Origin: Oscheius tipulae
Lineage: Eukaryota > Nematoda > Chromadorea > Rhabditida > Rhabditidae
DNA: 64,000 nucleotides
Direction of reading: 5' to 3'
Assembly (NCBI GenBank): GCA_037178975.1
Contig: JASJZH010000001.1
Span: forward strand, 3,720,001-3,784,000
Made by a program: the position numbers and the translations under genes. The notes beneath the pieces were generated by a model. That model was not told the origin of the DNA. It made no database searches and was given only the letters and a program-made list of their open reading frames with translations. This document shows, piece by piece, positions 42,965 through 54,439 of the stretch (the stretch's first letter is position 1; every line of letters starts with the position of its first letter).

Positions 42965-43188
42965 TTGGATGTGGCAAATGGCAGAGAGACAATATTTTAT
43001 GACGAGAAAAAGTGATTAGTTAGTATTCCGCATGAAAAGTTTCCCTTGCAGAAGCGAAGAAAATAAGTTTTTACAACAGTTTATCGTCGTAGACAAAAGA
43101 TTCAGACAGAAAACCGAGAGCCCACTAAGATGGACGCGTGTATTCGAGAATGACACAGGGTATTGAAGCTTGAAATACATGAGATCTT

Positions 43189-44148
43189 TTAGTAGGGAGT
43201 GTATCTGTTGCCTCCAGTACCAGGAGGATGATTTGACGGAGATGGGTTCGAAAGAGTATGACCGACAACGGTAGGAAGAAGAGCATCTACAAATTAGTTA
43301 TTCCAAACTCACAAACGCCTACCTATTGGCTGAATGGGAATCTGCGGAAGATTCTGTATCCTTGGTTGCGGAAGTAAGGTAGCTAAAAAGACTCTATTGT
43401 ATGTCTTCTCAATACTCATACCCATGGCAGCCTGTTGCGATTGGAGCATAATCTGCATGAAATCTGCAAAAAACCTGTCCTGACCGTTGATCAAACCAAG
43501 AGGATACGAGGGCAAACCGAGACCCGGAATTAGCCCGGTATGTCCTTGAGTCAGCAGACTCTGAGCAAGAATGTTGTTCTGGAGAAGCATATGAGCATGA
43601 GCTGCGGCAACTCTTTCAGCTAGAGTTCCTTGAATCTGAGGAGTTGCTAGACGAGAGTTGGAAAAGGAATTAAGATTTCACCTGGTACCGGCTTCGGTGG
43701 TCGAGCTTTGGCCATGTTGATATGAATAGTTCGGCCTTCGCATACGGTTCCGTCCAGTTCTCTTCGAGCCAACTCGCTCTCTTCCTTACCCATTGTCACA
43801 AAACCGAAACCCTGAAGAATCAAGTGGAAACTGATTGAAAGAGTCACTGACTTTGCTGCCTCTGCTGTTGGAAATGATCTGGGCATCCAAGACAGCTCCG
43901 TACTTTCCAAACAGAGTTCGGAGTTCATTCTCACCAAATCGAAAAGGAATGTTCGAGACGTGAAGGCGTATTGTTTCTGAAACTTCCAATCTCTGACGTG
44001 ACTATTTCTTACCAATGACTCTTGGCTTCACATCTGGCCAAAGCTGACCAACTGTAGACGTCATGTTGACGGTGGAGACTAGGGGCATGGGCCCAAACTC
44101 GGAATCGGATTGGTCTACCATTTTCATCACAGCCTCACCAGGATTCAT
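43189..44148 (-). CDS. fox-1: RBFOX/Fox-1 family RNA-binding splicing factor
   Basis: Nuclear regulator of alternative splicing that binds UGCAUG. The ATG at 44148 ([20 protein letters not shown]) is preceded by an acceptor-like TTTCAAG. A single RRM contains RNP2 [40 protein letters not shown] and, across an intron, RNP1 KGFGFVTM, then [30 protein letters not shown] and SRGSKGFGFVTM are the Fox-1 signatures, including the Phe residues that grip the motif. The C-terminus is Gln/Leu/Pro-rich ([35 protein letters not shown]) and ends GGNRYTPY. Tropomyosin at 22.5-28.8 kb, rich in GCATG, is a plausible target. Confidence 0.92.
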
Positions 44149-44474
44149 TTTCTTGAAATAGTTTTCAAAAAGCGCAGAAAGGAAAGAAGAGTAATTGATT
44201 TCCACGCGTTCCCGCCAATTCTTCGCTTCTTTGTTTACAGCCTGGCTCTGTATCCACGGGTCAATTACTCAGGTTCGACCACCGATCTGACCAGGAGTGA
44301 GAGAGACTTTGAATTATCAGGTTTTGAATTACCTAGTCATTGAATTCATCTGGAATAGTGAAACAGCTGTCTTTAATGCTCAATAGTGATAATCTTATGT
44401 ATAACTTGCTTCCTGAGTAATTGGAATCAGCTCCCGCCCAATCCCGGGTCATTAACAGTCATCCCATCGACCCA
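44149..44474. other. Divergent intergenic region RBFOX/orphan membrane gene
   Basis: 326 bp between divergent start codons; both promoters expected. No exon seen. Confidence 0.35.
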
Positions 44475-45294
44475 ATGCCCAAAGAAGAGAAAGCGACTCG
44501 TTGCGTTATATCCGAACTCAAGCAATACTTTTGGTACCACATCCAGTTCTTCTTTGTTGTGAATCTAGCTGCAGTCGTGTTTCTTGGCAGTTGCTGTTTG
44601 ATTCAATGGGCCGTTCAATGTTATCGCTACCACAATGCTCCGTGTAAGAACACAATACGAAAGTGACTACCGCTATGAGCATTTTTAGGTTACATTTCAA
44701 AGACCCGGAATGGCATCCGACCGGCTATGAAGTTGTCAAGCACACCTACAGCCTAGAGAGCAAGAGGTGTCTCTTCTGTTCTTCGTTTCTGCCAAGTATG
44801 TCACGTTCCCGGATTGTGTTCATATCTATCATCAAGAGGGTGATCATCTAGGTTTACTCAGGAGCGAACCAGAACGTGTGCTCTACTACTGTAAGTCAGA
44901 AAAAGATACAGCTCAAACTCCTCTGCTCAGCTCACATGTCTCCGAAAAATACTGCCAGTCAAAAAAAACGGAATTTGAAACCGGGGCGGTTGAAGGAACG
45001 TTCTTCTTTTTGGAAGACAGTTCAACATCTGTATTGGACAGACTGAGCATACTTTGTGAATTCGTAAGCTCCGCTTCCTATGGGAGGTATTTTAGATGAA
45101 CACATTCTATTGTTATCATTATGGTGATTAGTTTGAGAGAAAAACTGGATGTGCTTGAAGACGAGCGTAAGGCTCTGCAAAGGCAAGTTGTTGACAAGAT
45201 GAAGATTCGAAAATTTCCGGTTTTTCTGCTTGACCATGGGTCAGTACTGTTTGTGCAGTCGGCGCGTGGACGAGGAGAAAGGTTCAAAACATAG
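44475..45294 (+). CDS. Single-pass membrane protein, unknown family
   Basis: The ATG at 44475 gives MPKEEKATRCVISELKQYFW then one strong membrane segment (FFFVVNLAAVVFLGSCCLIQ). After a short intron comes LHFKDPEWHPTGYEVVKHTY; later exons give GLLRSEPERVLYYCKSEKDT and TGAVEGTFFFLEDSSTSVLD. The final exon is a charged coiled coil (SLREKLDVLEDERKALQRQV) ending RGRGERFKT at 45294. The join at about 45088 (donor GTATTT) restores frame exactly. The first intron would need the GTGTAAG donor to keep frame. No homologue comes to mind; topology suggests an N-terminal anchor with a helical tail. Confidence 0.5.
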
Positions 45295-46233
45295 TTTGAA
45301 TATCAGCTGAACTTTGGCTGATCTTTCAATTCCTCGACCCTTGGTAGACCAGCTGTCTCCCGTCTACACGTTCGCTTTGTTTGTTTCGTCCTTTCAATGA
45401 ACTCTCCCTGCTGACCCCTCATAGACTGACTTATTCTTGCCGCACTCGCATCGCTCTGACCTTGATAACGTTTTGGCACAGGCCACGAGACTCGTGTTAT
45501 AAACCAATCGAGGCCTCGATCGGCACTTTCCAGTTCATGTCGTCCCACCGATTCAGAGCGGTCATTTAGCTATACATTTTCAGGGGTTTCCTCTCTTCAA
45601 CTTTCTTTTACGTCGGGCGTACTGCCAGACTTTGGTAAGTTCAGTATTACTTGATTTCTCAGCACTGATTCATTTCTAAATTATGGGTAGCCATAAGAGC
45701 AATCTAATGTGACTTTTCTGATTTTTACCGAGTTCCCGCCGTTTTGAGAACTTATGGTCTCGGAACGAAGTGACAGTAAAATAAGGGCGCCCTTTTAGAA
45801 CACCAACTTCTAAAACACTTTTTCCTTGGTATGTTTTGCATTCTTATATTACCTAGTTTTTTCCGTTCCTAAATTCATCTTTTGCCAAGAAGAGAAGATA
45901 AACAGGCCCAGAAATAGTGACAAATGTCGATGTGCTCTTTGCTCGATTAGAACCATTATCAGATCGAGAAACACGTGATTTATGGGAAAGTTCAGTAAAA
46001 TGTTTGTTTGCACGCGGAATAAGCTCTGAAGAAAGTTGCCCGGTCGAAAATGTCTGCTGACAAACGACCGCCCAGATCCGCAGCTCGGGGCCACTTCACG
46101 TGGCATTGCGACCGTTTTCTAAGCTTTTTAATTGAAAATGAGCTAATTTCCTCCCAGAAATATGTTCCTGACACATTCAAGCATGCCATATTCGTTTGGC
46201 CTTGTCTCACACGTCGTAACAAGAAATTGCAGG
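45295..46233. other. Intergenic region upstream of alanine aminotransferase
   Basis: About 940 bp, no recognisable exon. An 81-codon minus-strand frame at 45303-45548 has no family resemblance. A TTGCAGG lies directly in front of the next ATG. Confidence 0.4.
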
Positions 46234-48147
46234 ATGAGAAGTGTTCGATCAATTTGCGCACAAGCACGATTTCTGTCGACTTCGCAACGAGCAATGGAAA
46301 AGGTTTGTTTCTTTTTTTGTGATTCAAAAACATCTGGAGTTAACCATGGATGTTGAATTAGTTTTAACAAGGTGCAAACTTTGAAAATGTCTTAAATTCA
46401 GGTTCTAACTACGGCCTCAATCAACCCGCAAGTGGTGACTATGCAATATGCCGTTCGTGGGCCAATCGTCATCAGAGCCGTTGAGCTCGAGAAGGAGCTT
46501 GCTCAGGTTTTTCGTTCCTTTTTAGACAAAAAGTTAATATTTAGGGAGCCAAGAAGCCATTCACCAATGTTATCAAGGCCAACATTGGAGATGCTCATGC
46601 GATGGGACAGAAGCCGATCACCTTCATTCGACAACTACTGGCTGTCATTTCCGATCCAGAACTGATGGAAACGGGAAAATTCCCGACCGACGTCATTGAA
46701 CATGCCAAGGTTTGTTCTTTTTATCATTTGTCAGTTATATTTCTATCCTTTTCAGGTGATTCTGAAAGGATGCGGTGGACAGAGTGCAGGCGCTTACAGT
46801 CAGAGCACAGGAATCGATGTGATTCGCAAGCACGTAGCCGAATACATCCAGCGAAGAGACGGAGGGATCGCCTCGGATCCGGAGAACATTATCCTGTCCG
46901 GAGGAGCCTCGGAATCGATCAGAAACGTCTTGAAGTTATTCATTCAACGTGCTGGACAGGGTAAGAAGACCGGAATCATGATTCCCATTCCACAGTATCC
47001 CCTCTATTCGGCCACCATCGAGGAGTTCGGGTTGGGACAGGTTCGTAAGTTTTATTTTTATTTTCAGTGCTTTCACAAGTTTGAAACACCTTAAAGAGAA
47101 GACTAAGAAATAAATGTTTAGATCGGCTATTTCCTGAACGAGGATGCTAATTGGTCTCTGGAAGAGTCGGAATTGGAGCGATCTTTCCAGGACAGCTTGA
47201 AGGAGTTCGACACCAAAGTCATCTGTGTTATCAATCCCGGAAATCCAACAGGACAAGTTCTCAGCCGCGAGAACATCGAGATGATCATTCGATTTGCTCA
47301 CAAGCACAAGCTTTTCGTTCTGGCCGACGAGGTCTACCAGGACAATGTCTACGCCGAGGGATCGCAATTCCACTCGTTCAAGAAAGTCGTCTCCGAGATG
47401 GGAGCTCCCTACGACAAGTATTAACTTTTTTAATAACAAAAATTTTTGTAACTTCAGAATCGAACTGGCGTCTTTCCATTCCGTCTCGAAGGGATACATG
47501 GGTGAATGTGGTCTCCGTGGCGGTTACGTCGAATTCCTCAACTTAGATTCCGAAGTCTATGTTCTCTTCAAAAAGATGATCTCGGCCAAACTCTGCTCCA
47601 CCGTCCTTGGACAGGTTCCTTTTTTCAATCTCTAGAGCAAAAAATTATTCCAGGTTGTAATTGATGCCGTAGTGAATCCGCCGAAGAAGGGAGATCCCTC
47701 CTATGACGAATGGCACAAGGAAAAGACAGCTGTTCTGGCCTCGTTGAAGGAACGTGCCACCCTGGTCAAGGAGGCCTATGGAAACATTGACGGAGTGACC
47801 TGCAATCCCGTTCAAGGAGCCATGTACGCCTTCCCCCGTATCCATCTTCCCGCCAAGGCCGTCCAGAAGGCCAAGTCGCTCGGACAAGAACCTGACTTCT
47901 TCTACGCCATGCAGCTGCTCGAAAAGACTGGTGTCTGCATTGTACCTGGCAGCGGATTCGGACAGCGGGATGGAACTTATCACTTCAGGTGAGGTTTTGT
48001 TATTTTCTACTGTTTCAAATATTTCTGTTTTGGCATGCTAAAGAAAACTCTTTCAGAACAACGATTCTGCCGCAGAAAGAGCTGATGAAGGATATGCTGG
48101 ATCGTTTTGGCGGCTTCCACGAACAGTTCATGGCCGAGTACAAATAG
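46234..48147 (+). CDS. GPT2: Alanine aminotransferase
   Basis: PLP enzyme that interconverts alanine + 2-oxoglutarate and pyruvate + glutamate. The N-terminus MRSVRSICAQARFLSTSQRA is a typical mitochondrial presequence, favouring the mitochondrial (GPT2-like) form. Then INPQVVTMQYAVRGPIVIRA, NVIKANIGDAHAMGQKPITF, LSGGASESIRNVLKLFIQRA, IMIPIPQYPLYSATIEEFGL and CVINPGNPTGQVLSRENIEM, with VLADEVYQDNVYAEGSQFHS. The PLP lysine is in FHSVSKGYMGECGLRGGYVE. The C-terminal domain has CNPVQGAMYAFPRIHLP and CIVPGSGFGQRDGTYHFR. Full family length, all introns short and in frame. The start codon is one nucleotide after a TTGCAG, consistent with spliced-leader addition. Confidence 0.96.
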
Positions 48148-48454
48148 TCTTCCTTCAAGCCCAATTCAGAAGCCAACTTCGTTCTACCGGTCGTCAGTTC
48201 TCTCCGTGTCTATCCATACATAGGTCGTCACTTTTTTATTTTCGCTTTATTCGAGGTTGTAATATGTGTTTCTACGATAGAAGTAAATTTTATTTGAAAG
48301 AAGACCATAGAAGTTTCTCTGGGGCATTTCCAAGCTGTTTCGTTGACAAGGCGGGGAGAATAGGACGGGTAAGAAGCGAAAGACCGGGTCGGCTAGAAAA
48401 ACCTAGAGAAAAGGGGAAGGATATGTGATCGAGATCATACGAGAGAAAGGATTC
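48148..48454. other. Convergent 3' region GPT/Rab27
   Basis: 307 bp between converging stop codons; two 3' UTRs. Nothing else seen. Confidence 0.4.
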
Positions 48455-50286
48455 TCAACAGTTTCCACAATAGGCACCAGCTCCTCCCGGCGGAGGCTGA
48501 TCACCAGCATCGAGACTCACTCCACGACATTCGGCCATATTCGGGATTGGGAGAGCTGTCGTGTCCACACTCGACTGTATCCTCTGCATAACCAGATCCA
48601 GGAGACAGTCGACCGACTTCTCAACGTTTGTACTCGTACAGGCCGAAGTCTCAAAGTAGGGAAGACCGAGTTGATCGGCCAGCTGTTTAGCTCTGGCTGT
48701 GCTCACTTGCCGACGATTCTCCAGATCCGCCTTATTGCCGCAGATTATGATGTCCGGAGTGTCACAATAGGCGTGTACCTGGAATGTGACTTCTTTGGAG
48801 AGTCAAGGCATTTGTTTTGTGGAGTTTACAAAGGTTTGCTCCTATTCGATTACACTTATCGCATTATTTTGGAGGCTTGAACTTCACGAAACTTCAACTG
48901 CCCAACGTTGCGGCTTTTCTAAGTTGCTGACCAATTCTACAGTTCTCCTAATATAATGAGACTTGAATAAGACAAACAAGACTTTTCAGTAGACGTGCAA
49001 TACTTCTTTCGGACCCCCTACTTCGGTCTTATACTTGGCTTCTCTCAAGAAAACTGGCCAAATCCCCCTCTTTTCGGAGAGAGGGAGAAAGTCCTGCTTA
49101 TCTGCCAATTTTATGCGTCATTGAAGCGTTCACACTGACGGCGTGGGAAGCGTCATCTGCTGCCTGGGGGCTGTGACGCCAAGGAAGCCGAGAAAAGAAG
49201 CCAGAGAAGCATTGTCAAATGCTCTTGAAAATCGCAATTAGTCATGTCTCGGCCCGTCTCAATTCATTTGGCTCTTGGTCTCGGGCTGTCCGATCGAATT
49301 TCAGTTGAATAAACGAAAAAAGGTCTGGACCTCGTTTGGGCTAATTACATTCCTTATTTCATGGTCGATCCCCACAAGGGGCTGACTCGGCCGCGCAAAG
49401 AACAAATTTAACCGGGTTCAAGGACCAGACAATCTTCTGGGGATGCTATGGCATTTCGATAGCTTGTATCGCCCAAAGTACACAGAAGTTGGTAAGACCA
49501 GAAGTTTCTGGACTTGTTCACCTCTGGCTCTTACTATCCAATAGTCAGACTACTCGCTCAAAATCTCTTCGCTCTACATACAAGCTTTAAGAACTTACAG
49601 GTTCGTCGTTTAACACTGAACCTCTTTGGTTCAAGGATTTTATGGAAAAGAACAAGCCTGCTTCTCACGAATTACTCTGCAGTGAGGAAAACAGTTATCC
49701 AACTACCACGATTAACTCACAATTATAGTCAAAAACTATTGAAAAGAGACCCACCTTGAGCTGTGACAGCCAGTCCCTGATATTGAGGAAAGACTGCTCA
49801 TTTGTGATGTCGAAGATCAGAATGAAACCCATGGCATCTCGGAAGAAAGCTGTTGTCAGTGAACGAAACCGTTCCTGACCGGCTGTGTCCCATAATTGTA
49901 AAAGAACTCTCTGTCCCCTGCCACCAAATCCGCCACGAGACGATTTGTAGACCTAAATTGTGTTTTTTTTGAGATCGTCATTTGGACGTGGGCTCCCGGA
50001 AATGACTCGATTATTGGACACAAGTGGCACCCACTAATTTCCGGACCTTGATTTGGCTCTTAATTGACTTCCAACGTGGTCAAATTGGCCAAAAACTTAC
50101 AACTTTCTTCTCCTTGAAATCAATGCCCACTGTCGAAATGAACTGCCCAGTGAATGTATTGTCCGTGTATCGATGCTGAAGTTCTTCTGTTCTCGTTATT
50201 ATGAAGAACTAACCAAAAAAGAGGTCTTTCCGACTCCAGAGTCGCCGAGACAAAGAAGCTTGATGAGATAGTCGTAATCACCCATC
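48455..50286 (-). CDS. RAB27A: Ras-related GTPase Rab27
   Basis: Exocytosis GTPase (aex-6 in C. elegans) for dense-core and secretory vesicles. [20 protein letters not shown] with P loop; after a 38-nt intron [20 protein letters not shown] and [13 protein letters not shown]. Switch II and Rab27 signature: [40 protein letters not shown]. Then [51 protein letters not shown] and NEQSFLNIR separate Rab27 from Rab3/8. A 0.9-kb intron lies near 48.8-49.7 kb. The protein ends AYCGNC, with cysteines at positions -4 and -1 rather than the usual CC or CXC. Confidence 0.94.
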
Positions 50287-51175
50287 CAGAGCCAAGAAGG
50301 AGGACACTCCCCTGAAACGGAGACGATCGATTCCGGGGGACAAACAGAGCGGAAAAGAAGGCTCTCTCTCGTATCACAGGGGACCTCTGATAATCGTAGT
50401 CTGTTTAGAGGGAAAACAGGGGAAAAGAAGAGAGAAATTGACTCCGCGCAGACTTGCTGAGCCAGAAGAGTGAGAGTGTGTTGGGGGGGATCGATCGCCA
50501 CGACGACGGGGAGAGAAGGGGGGGCGTCTGTGTGTATGTATGGGAGAGGGAGCATTTTGGAGCAAATTAGCAGCGAAGGACAAGTCTTGCTGAATTTATG
50601 ATTCGCTCTTTCCAATGCAGCGAGGAACGTTTGCTCTTTACCAATCGACAGAATGGTAATTGTGGGAAAATGGTTGTGACAGGCTGAAACCAATGCAATC
50701 CCGATGGACAACATATATTGGAAACCAGTAATTGTGAAAGGACCATCAGAGTTCCTCTCACATTCTAATTGCACTAGGATTTGAAGGACCCAACAGTTCT
50801 TTTCATCGTTCTTCCTTGGCTTGACTGCACAATCTGGATCTAGTGATCTCTAACAGCTTGTGTCAAACAAGATTATAAGATACCTTTTGTTCTGAACTGG
50901 TCTTTCTTGTCCTTGTACCCAGACAAACTCCGCCACTCCAAACGCATAAAGGTTGAAACGACTACGTTTCCATGTCGCGTGACTGACATAAATCAAAGAA
51001 CATGAATACAAATTGAACTTGAGCACGTGTCTTTGGATAGAAATTATCGTATGTGATATTCGTGGATACACACAAATTGTTGGTTATTATCGGAAATATT
51101 GTCCTAGGTACAGAAGAGATATAGGGGGAAAATAATTCATGGTTTTTTCAGACTACTGTAGTTTTGTACAAAAGT
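50287..51175. other. Rab27 upstream region and Ldh2 3' flank
   Basis: About 890 bp. Purine-rich with G runs between 50460 and 50530 just upstream of Rab27, probably promoter or 5' UTR. No coding exon recognised. Confidence 0.4.
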
Positions 51176-53242
51176 TTAGTCGCTCATCTGCTCCCCGTCT
51201 TGACTGATGACCTCTTTCGCCTTAAACATTTCGATTCCGAGGTTCTGCGCCAGTCGTGTCTAAAAATCCTTTTTCCAATTGTTAGAAAGGAATCTAACCA
51301 AGTGTTCTAGTTGACTCTTCTTGTAAACGATACCGTCCATTTCATCACACAAGAACATATGGGCTCTTTCCGGATCGCCGGCTATTTGAACTGGCCGGGT
51401 CGGGTCCATCTGAAATTATTTTCATCAAACATAGAACGAGGTCGTACGGGTTTGAGATCTCTGGTCTCGTCCATGAATGACTGGAGACGGTCTCCGAATC
51501 CAGGAGCGAAGCATTCGGGATCGATGGCTACGAAGCATTGACCAAGATCGGCATTCTGTTCTGTCGTCTGCCATTGGCGGATGTTCTTTCCAAAGGCCGA
51601 ACCACCAAGAATACCACACAAGACTTCGACCATCATGCACAGACCTGTTCCCTTGTAACCGCCTAAAACATTTACTTGGTCATTTTAAATTTCCTGCATA
51701 CCGGTCTCTTCTGCTCCCCCCAGCGGCTGTAGTCCACCTCCTGACAGTACAACCTTCGGATCATGGGTCTCGACTCCTCTGCTGTCTGCTCCCCACCCGG
51801 ACGGAATCCATTTGCCTCCTCTCTTATCCACGACTTCAATTTTCCCGTAAGCGACTGTCGTCGATGCCATGTCCAAGAAAAAGGAGTCTCCGTGCTTGGC
51901 TGGAGCTGCCATACAGACGGGGTTTGATCCGAGGGCTTTCTCAGCTGAGCCGGTAGGAAAGACACAGGGAGAGGTGTTCGTGAAGGCCATTCCCTGAAAT
52001 ATTTGTTGTTTGGAAGTCAATGAGCAACTTACAATCATGCCGTGTCGAACAGCGTAGTCTGCATACCAGCCGGCGATTCCGAAATGGTTGGAATTTTTGG
52101 TGACTACCCAGCCGATTCCATGTTCTCGTGCCTGAACGACTTGTTTTCGACAAGAACAAAGCGGAAACTGAATAATCGTATACAAACACATCTTTTCTCT
52201 GTTTCTGAATAGAACAGGCGTTTACATGGCCTACGCACTGACCAAGAAAAACCATAGCATTCGCTCAGAAGACCCTCATGATTTTCGACTATTGCGATCA
52301 GGATGAACTACTCCGCCTTCCTTTTGGTAAGTCTAATTTTGCCTTTTCTAGCTTTGTCCAACCAGCGGTTAGATCGAAATGTGAGAAGCTCTTCCTTGAG
52401 GGAGAAATAATGCGACACACCCTATGAAACTATTCTAGATCTCTGCGCTTTCAACTTGTCTGTCCTATCCCATGGTAGTCTTGAGATACAGACAGAACTG
52501 TCCCTGCAAAGGACTGACCAAAATCGAGCTCGAGCTCTGGGAAGTAAGTGTACCGTCAAGAAACTAACACTCTTTAGATAAATCAATTCTGGACAGACAG
52601 TATTCTCACCGACGAGTACGTAACTAACTTTCAAAACTACACTTGGAGACAGATCAATCTCCAGAGAACCTCGTCCGATCCCTGGGGAAACTACGAAATG
52701 GAGACCTACTTCAAATGGTACTGCTGTGAAACGTGGCAACCGGCAGTAAGAGACAAACAGTTCATGACCAAAGGCGTTTCAGTCTGCCTACAGATTCCAG
52801 CTCAAAGCCCCGTTGGGAAAGCATTTCTGGTGTCTGACTACGGACAAAGAATGCAAGATCACTCTTCAGCCTGTCTACCATCCTTGATAAACAATTATAA
52901 ACACACCTTTTGAACAGCCAGTCTCATGCAATAGTTGCCGACAACGGGTCCAAGAAGATTGGAACCGTCAACCCAAGCGGTGGCTCCTTTCTCCTTGATA
53001 ATCTTGGGTTCTCCTTCCACAGCTGTCGACTTCTCGGCCACATCTTTGACATAGATGTGGAGTCTGTTCAGACCGTGAGAGTAGTGACCACGGTAGTCAG
53101 AACAGATCAGAATGTCTGCGAGCTGTTGGGCATGGTCGAAGTTCGTTCCGACACTCTGGAGACAGGAAAGGACAAAAAGACGAAGCTCCTTCTTGTTGAC
53201 TACAATCTCCTCGGACTTGTTGAACTGTTTCTTGAGCTTCAT
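51176..53242 (-). CDS. Ldh2-family malate/L-lactate-type dehydrogenase
   Basis: NAD(P)-dependent 2-hydroxyacid dehydrogenase of the Ldh_2 (malate/L-sulfolactate) superfamily, distinct from ordinary LDH/MDH. The ATG at 53242 gives MKLKKQFNKSEEIVVNKKEL; family blocks follow: DILICSDYRGHYSHGLNRLH (catalytic His region), TAWVDGSNLLGPVVGNYCMR, VVTKNSNHFGIAGWYADYAV, GMAFTNTSPCVFPTGSAEKA, LGSNPVCMAAPAKHGDSFFL, DMASTTVAYGKIEVVDKRGG, and YKGTGLCMMVEVLCGILGGS. The C-terminus ends SQDGEQMSD. DYRGHxSHG and SNHFGIAGWYA are diagnostic. One intron (about 52133-52906, 774 nt) contains an antisense gene. A CTGTTCCAG lies 3 nt upstream of the ATG. Substrate cannot be read from sequence. Confidence 0.93.
52303..52913 (+). 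CDS. Small secreted protein nested antisense in the Ldh2 intron
   Basis: Three exons on the opposite strand of the dehydrogenase. The ATG at 52303 gives a leader split by the first intron (MNYSAFLL then ISALSTCLSYPMVVLRYRQN), then CPCKGLTKIELELWE; a 34-nt intron; then INQFWTDSILTDEYVTNFQN, ETYFKWYCCETWQPAVRDKQ, GVSVCLQIPAQSPVGKAFLV and the end LINNYKHTF. Both introns have GT...TAG ends. About 165 residues, eight Cys including CPC and CC pairs and an N-glycosylation site (NYT). The C-P-C...IELELWE start faintly recalls nematode transthyretin-like proteins, but the rest does not convince me. The stop at 52911-52913 overlaps the last 7 nt of the dehydrogenase exon in antisense. Confidence 0.65.
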
Positions 53243-53520
53243 TTCTGGAACAGGTACAGTTGGAGGAAGACAGAGGACGATTAGATAAGAGAGCGAGAAA
53301 GAGTGGAAAGGATGGTTCTGCACATGTGATACCGATGAACTGTGGGATGATGGTGATCTTTTGGACCGGTCAGAATTTGGGTGAGACCGGAAACTGTAAG
53401 TGTGTCCATTGCACAGAAATCTAACACAAAACATTGAAACATTTTTCTGATCACATAACTATTCAGCGTTTAGATCTTTTCCGAATAAAAAACTAAATTC
53501 GTGGCGCTCCCAGGAACCTC

Positions 53521-54009
53521 TCAGTTAAGGTTACCAACATAAACAAGGAGACTTTCGATGTTTTGATAAACTGAAGGATCCATTTCCAGACGGTGTCTAT
53601 TGGGAACACACGTGAGTATTGTTTCTATAATAGCAACATCTAGAAAACAAACCCGTGGAGTTTCGAAATAGTGCATGACTGTCTGTATAAGTAACAGGAA
53701 GGACCGAGGAAAGAAAGATGAGAAACTGCTTCGGCAGAGACCGGAAGAAGAGACAGAGATGAACTGAGCGCTCTTTCTCCGCCGACAGACTGATGTGACC
53801 GCACGACGGCATAGGTCATCTTTCGATGGAGGCGTCCTCTTTGGACAAAAACTCGTTCTGTTGTAATCAAACCTATTTCCGGACTCTTTGACCATTCCTT
53901 CATTTCGCTCCATTTTGTGGCCGATGGACCATGCTCTTGGTCTCCATCCCTTTTTCGGGGTAATAGCTATCTTAAAATGGAAGTGTGACCTTGGACAGTG
54001 ATGGTGCAA
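53521..54009 (-). CDS. Possible coding exon(s), unknown
   Basis: A minus-strand frame of about 160 codons without a good ATG at its start. The last 50 residues (HYFETPRVCFLDVAIIETIL, PNRHRLEMDPSVYQNIESLL, VYVGNLN) look protein-like, with conservative spacing of hydrophobics; the first two-thirds is Arg/Ser-rich and may be intronic. Could be the 3' exon of a gene whose 5' part I cannot find. Confidence 0.25.
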   Translation of the reverse strand: MHHHCPRSHFHFKIAITPKKGWRPRAWSIGHKMERNEGMVKESGNRFDYNRTSFCPKRTPPSKDDLCRRAVTSVCRRRKSAQFISVSSSGLCRSSFSSFFPRSFLLLIQTVMHYFETPRVCFLDVAIIETILTCVPNRHRLEMDPSVYQNIESLLVYVGNLN

Positions 54010-54382
54010 TGACTTCGGACGATTGCGGAGATCAAGGAACCGAAGCAGTTGACGCTGCCAGGACAGGTTACACAGGGCAATGGTGTCTGGCTTGGGGAAA
54101 GTAACTCAACTTATTAAGAATAGACAGTCAAGAACCAAAGTCGAACTGAGGTCGATCATTCATACACAGGAGGAAAACTTCGGAGAGATTCTCGAAAGTC
54201 TCTTCAAAGTGTGCAGACAATGGCTGAGAAACATGCTTTCAAGCTGGCGCCAATTTATCAAGTTTGATTTTTAGTGATTGCATAAAAGGCGACGATTCAT
54301 ATCTTTCTGCTTCGTTTCCACACGCGTCGATCCACCTTTTCTCGTTTTTTCCACCTTCAGAGACCCCAGATGTCGATCATGG

Positions 54383-54439
54383 ATATCATCCAATGTGAAC
54401 TGCAATTTTCGGTCAATTGCAGTTCACATTGGATGATAT
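54383..54439. repeat. Perfect 25-bp inverted repeat with 7-nt loop
   Basis: Arms 54383-54407 and 54415-54439 are exact reverse complements; the loop is TTCGGTC. It lies in intergenic sequence about 240 bp upstream of PDCD6. The size suits a small-RNA hairpin precursor, but perfect pairing is unusual for a conserved miRNA. Confidence 0.9.

Noticed and set aside
45303-45548. 81-codon minus-strand frame (MGRHELESADRGLDW...)
   Set aside because: No family resemblance, overlapped by a plus-strand frame, and positioned in the promoter region of alanine aminotransferase.
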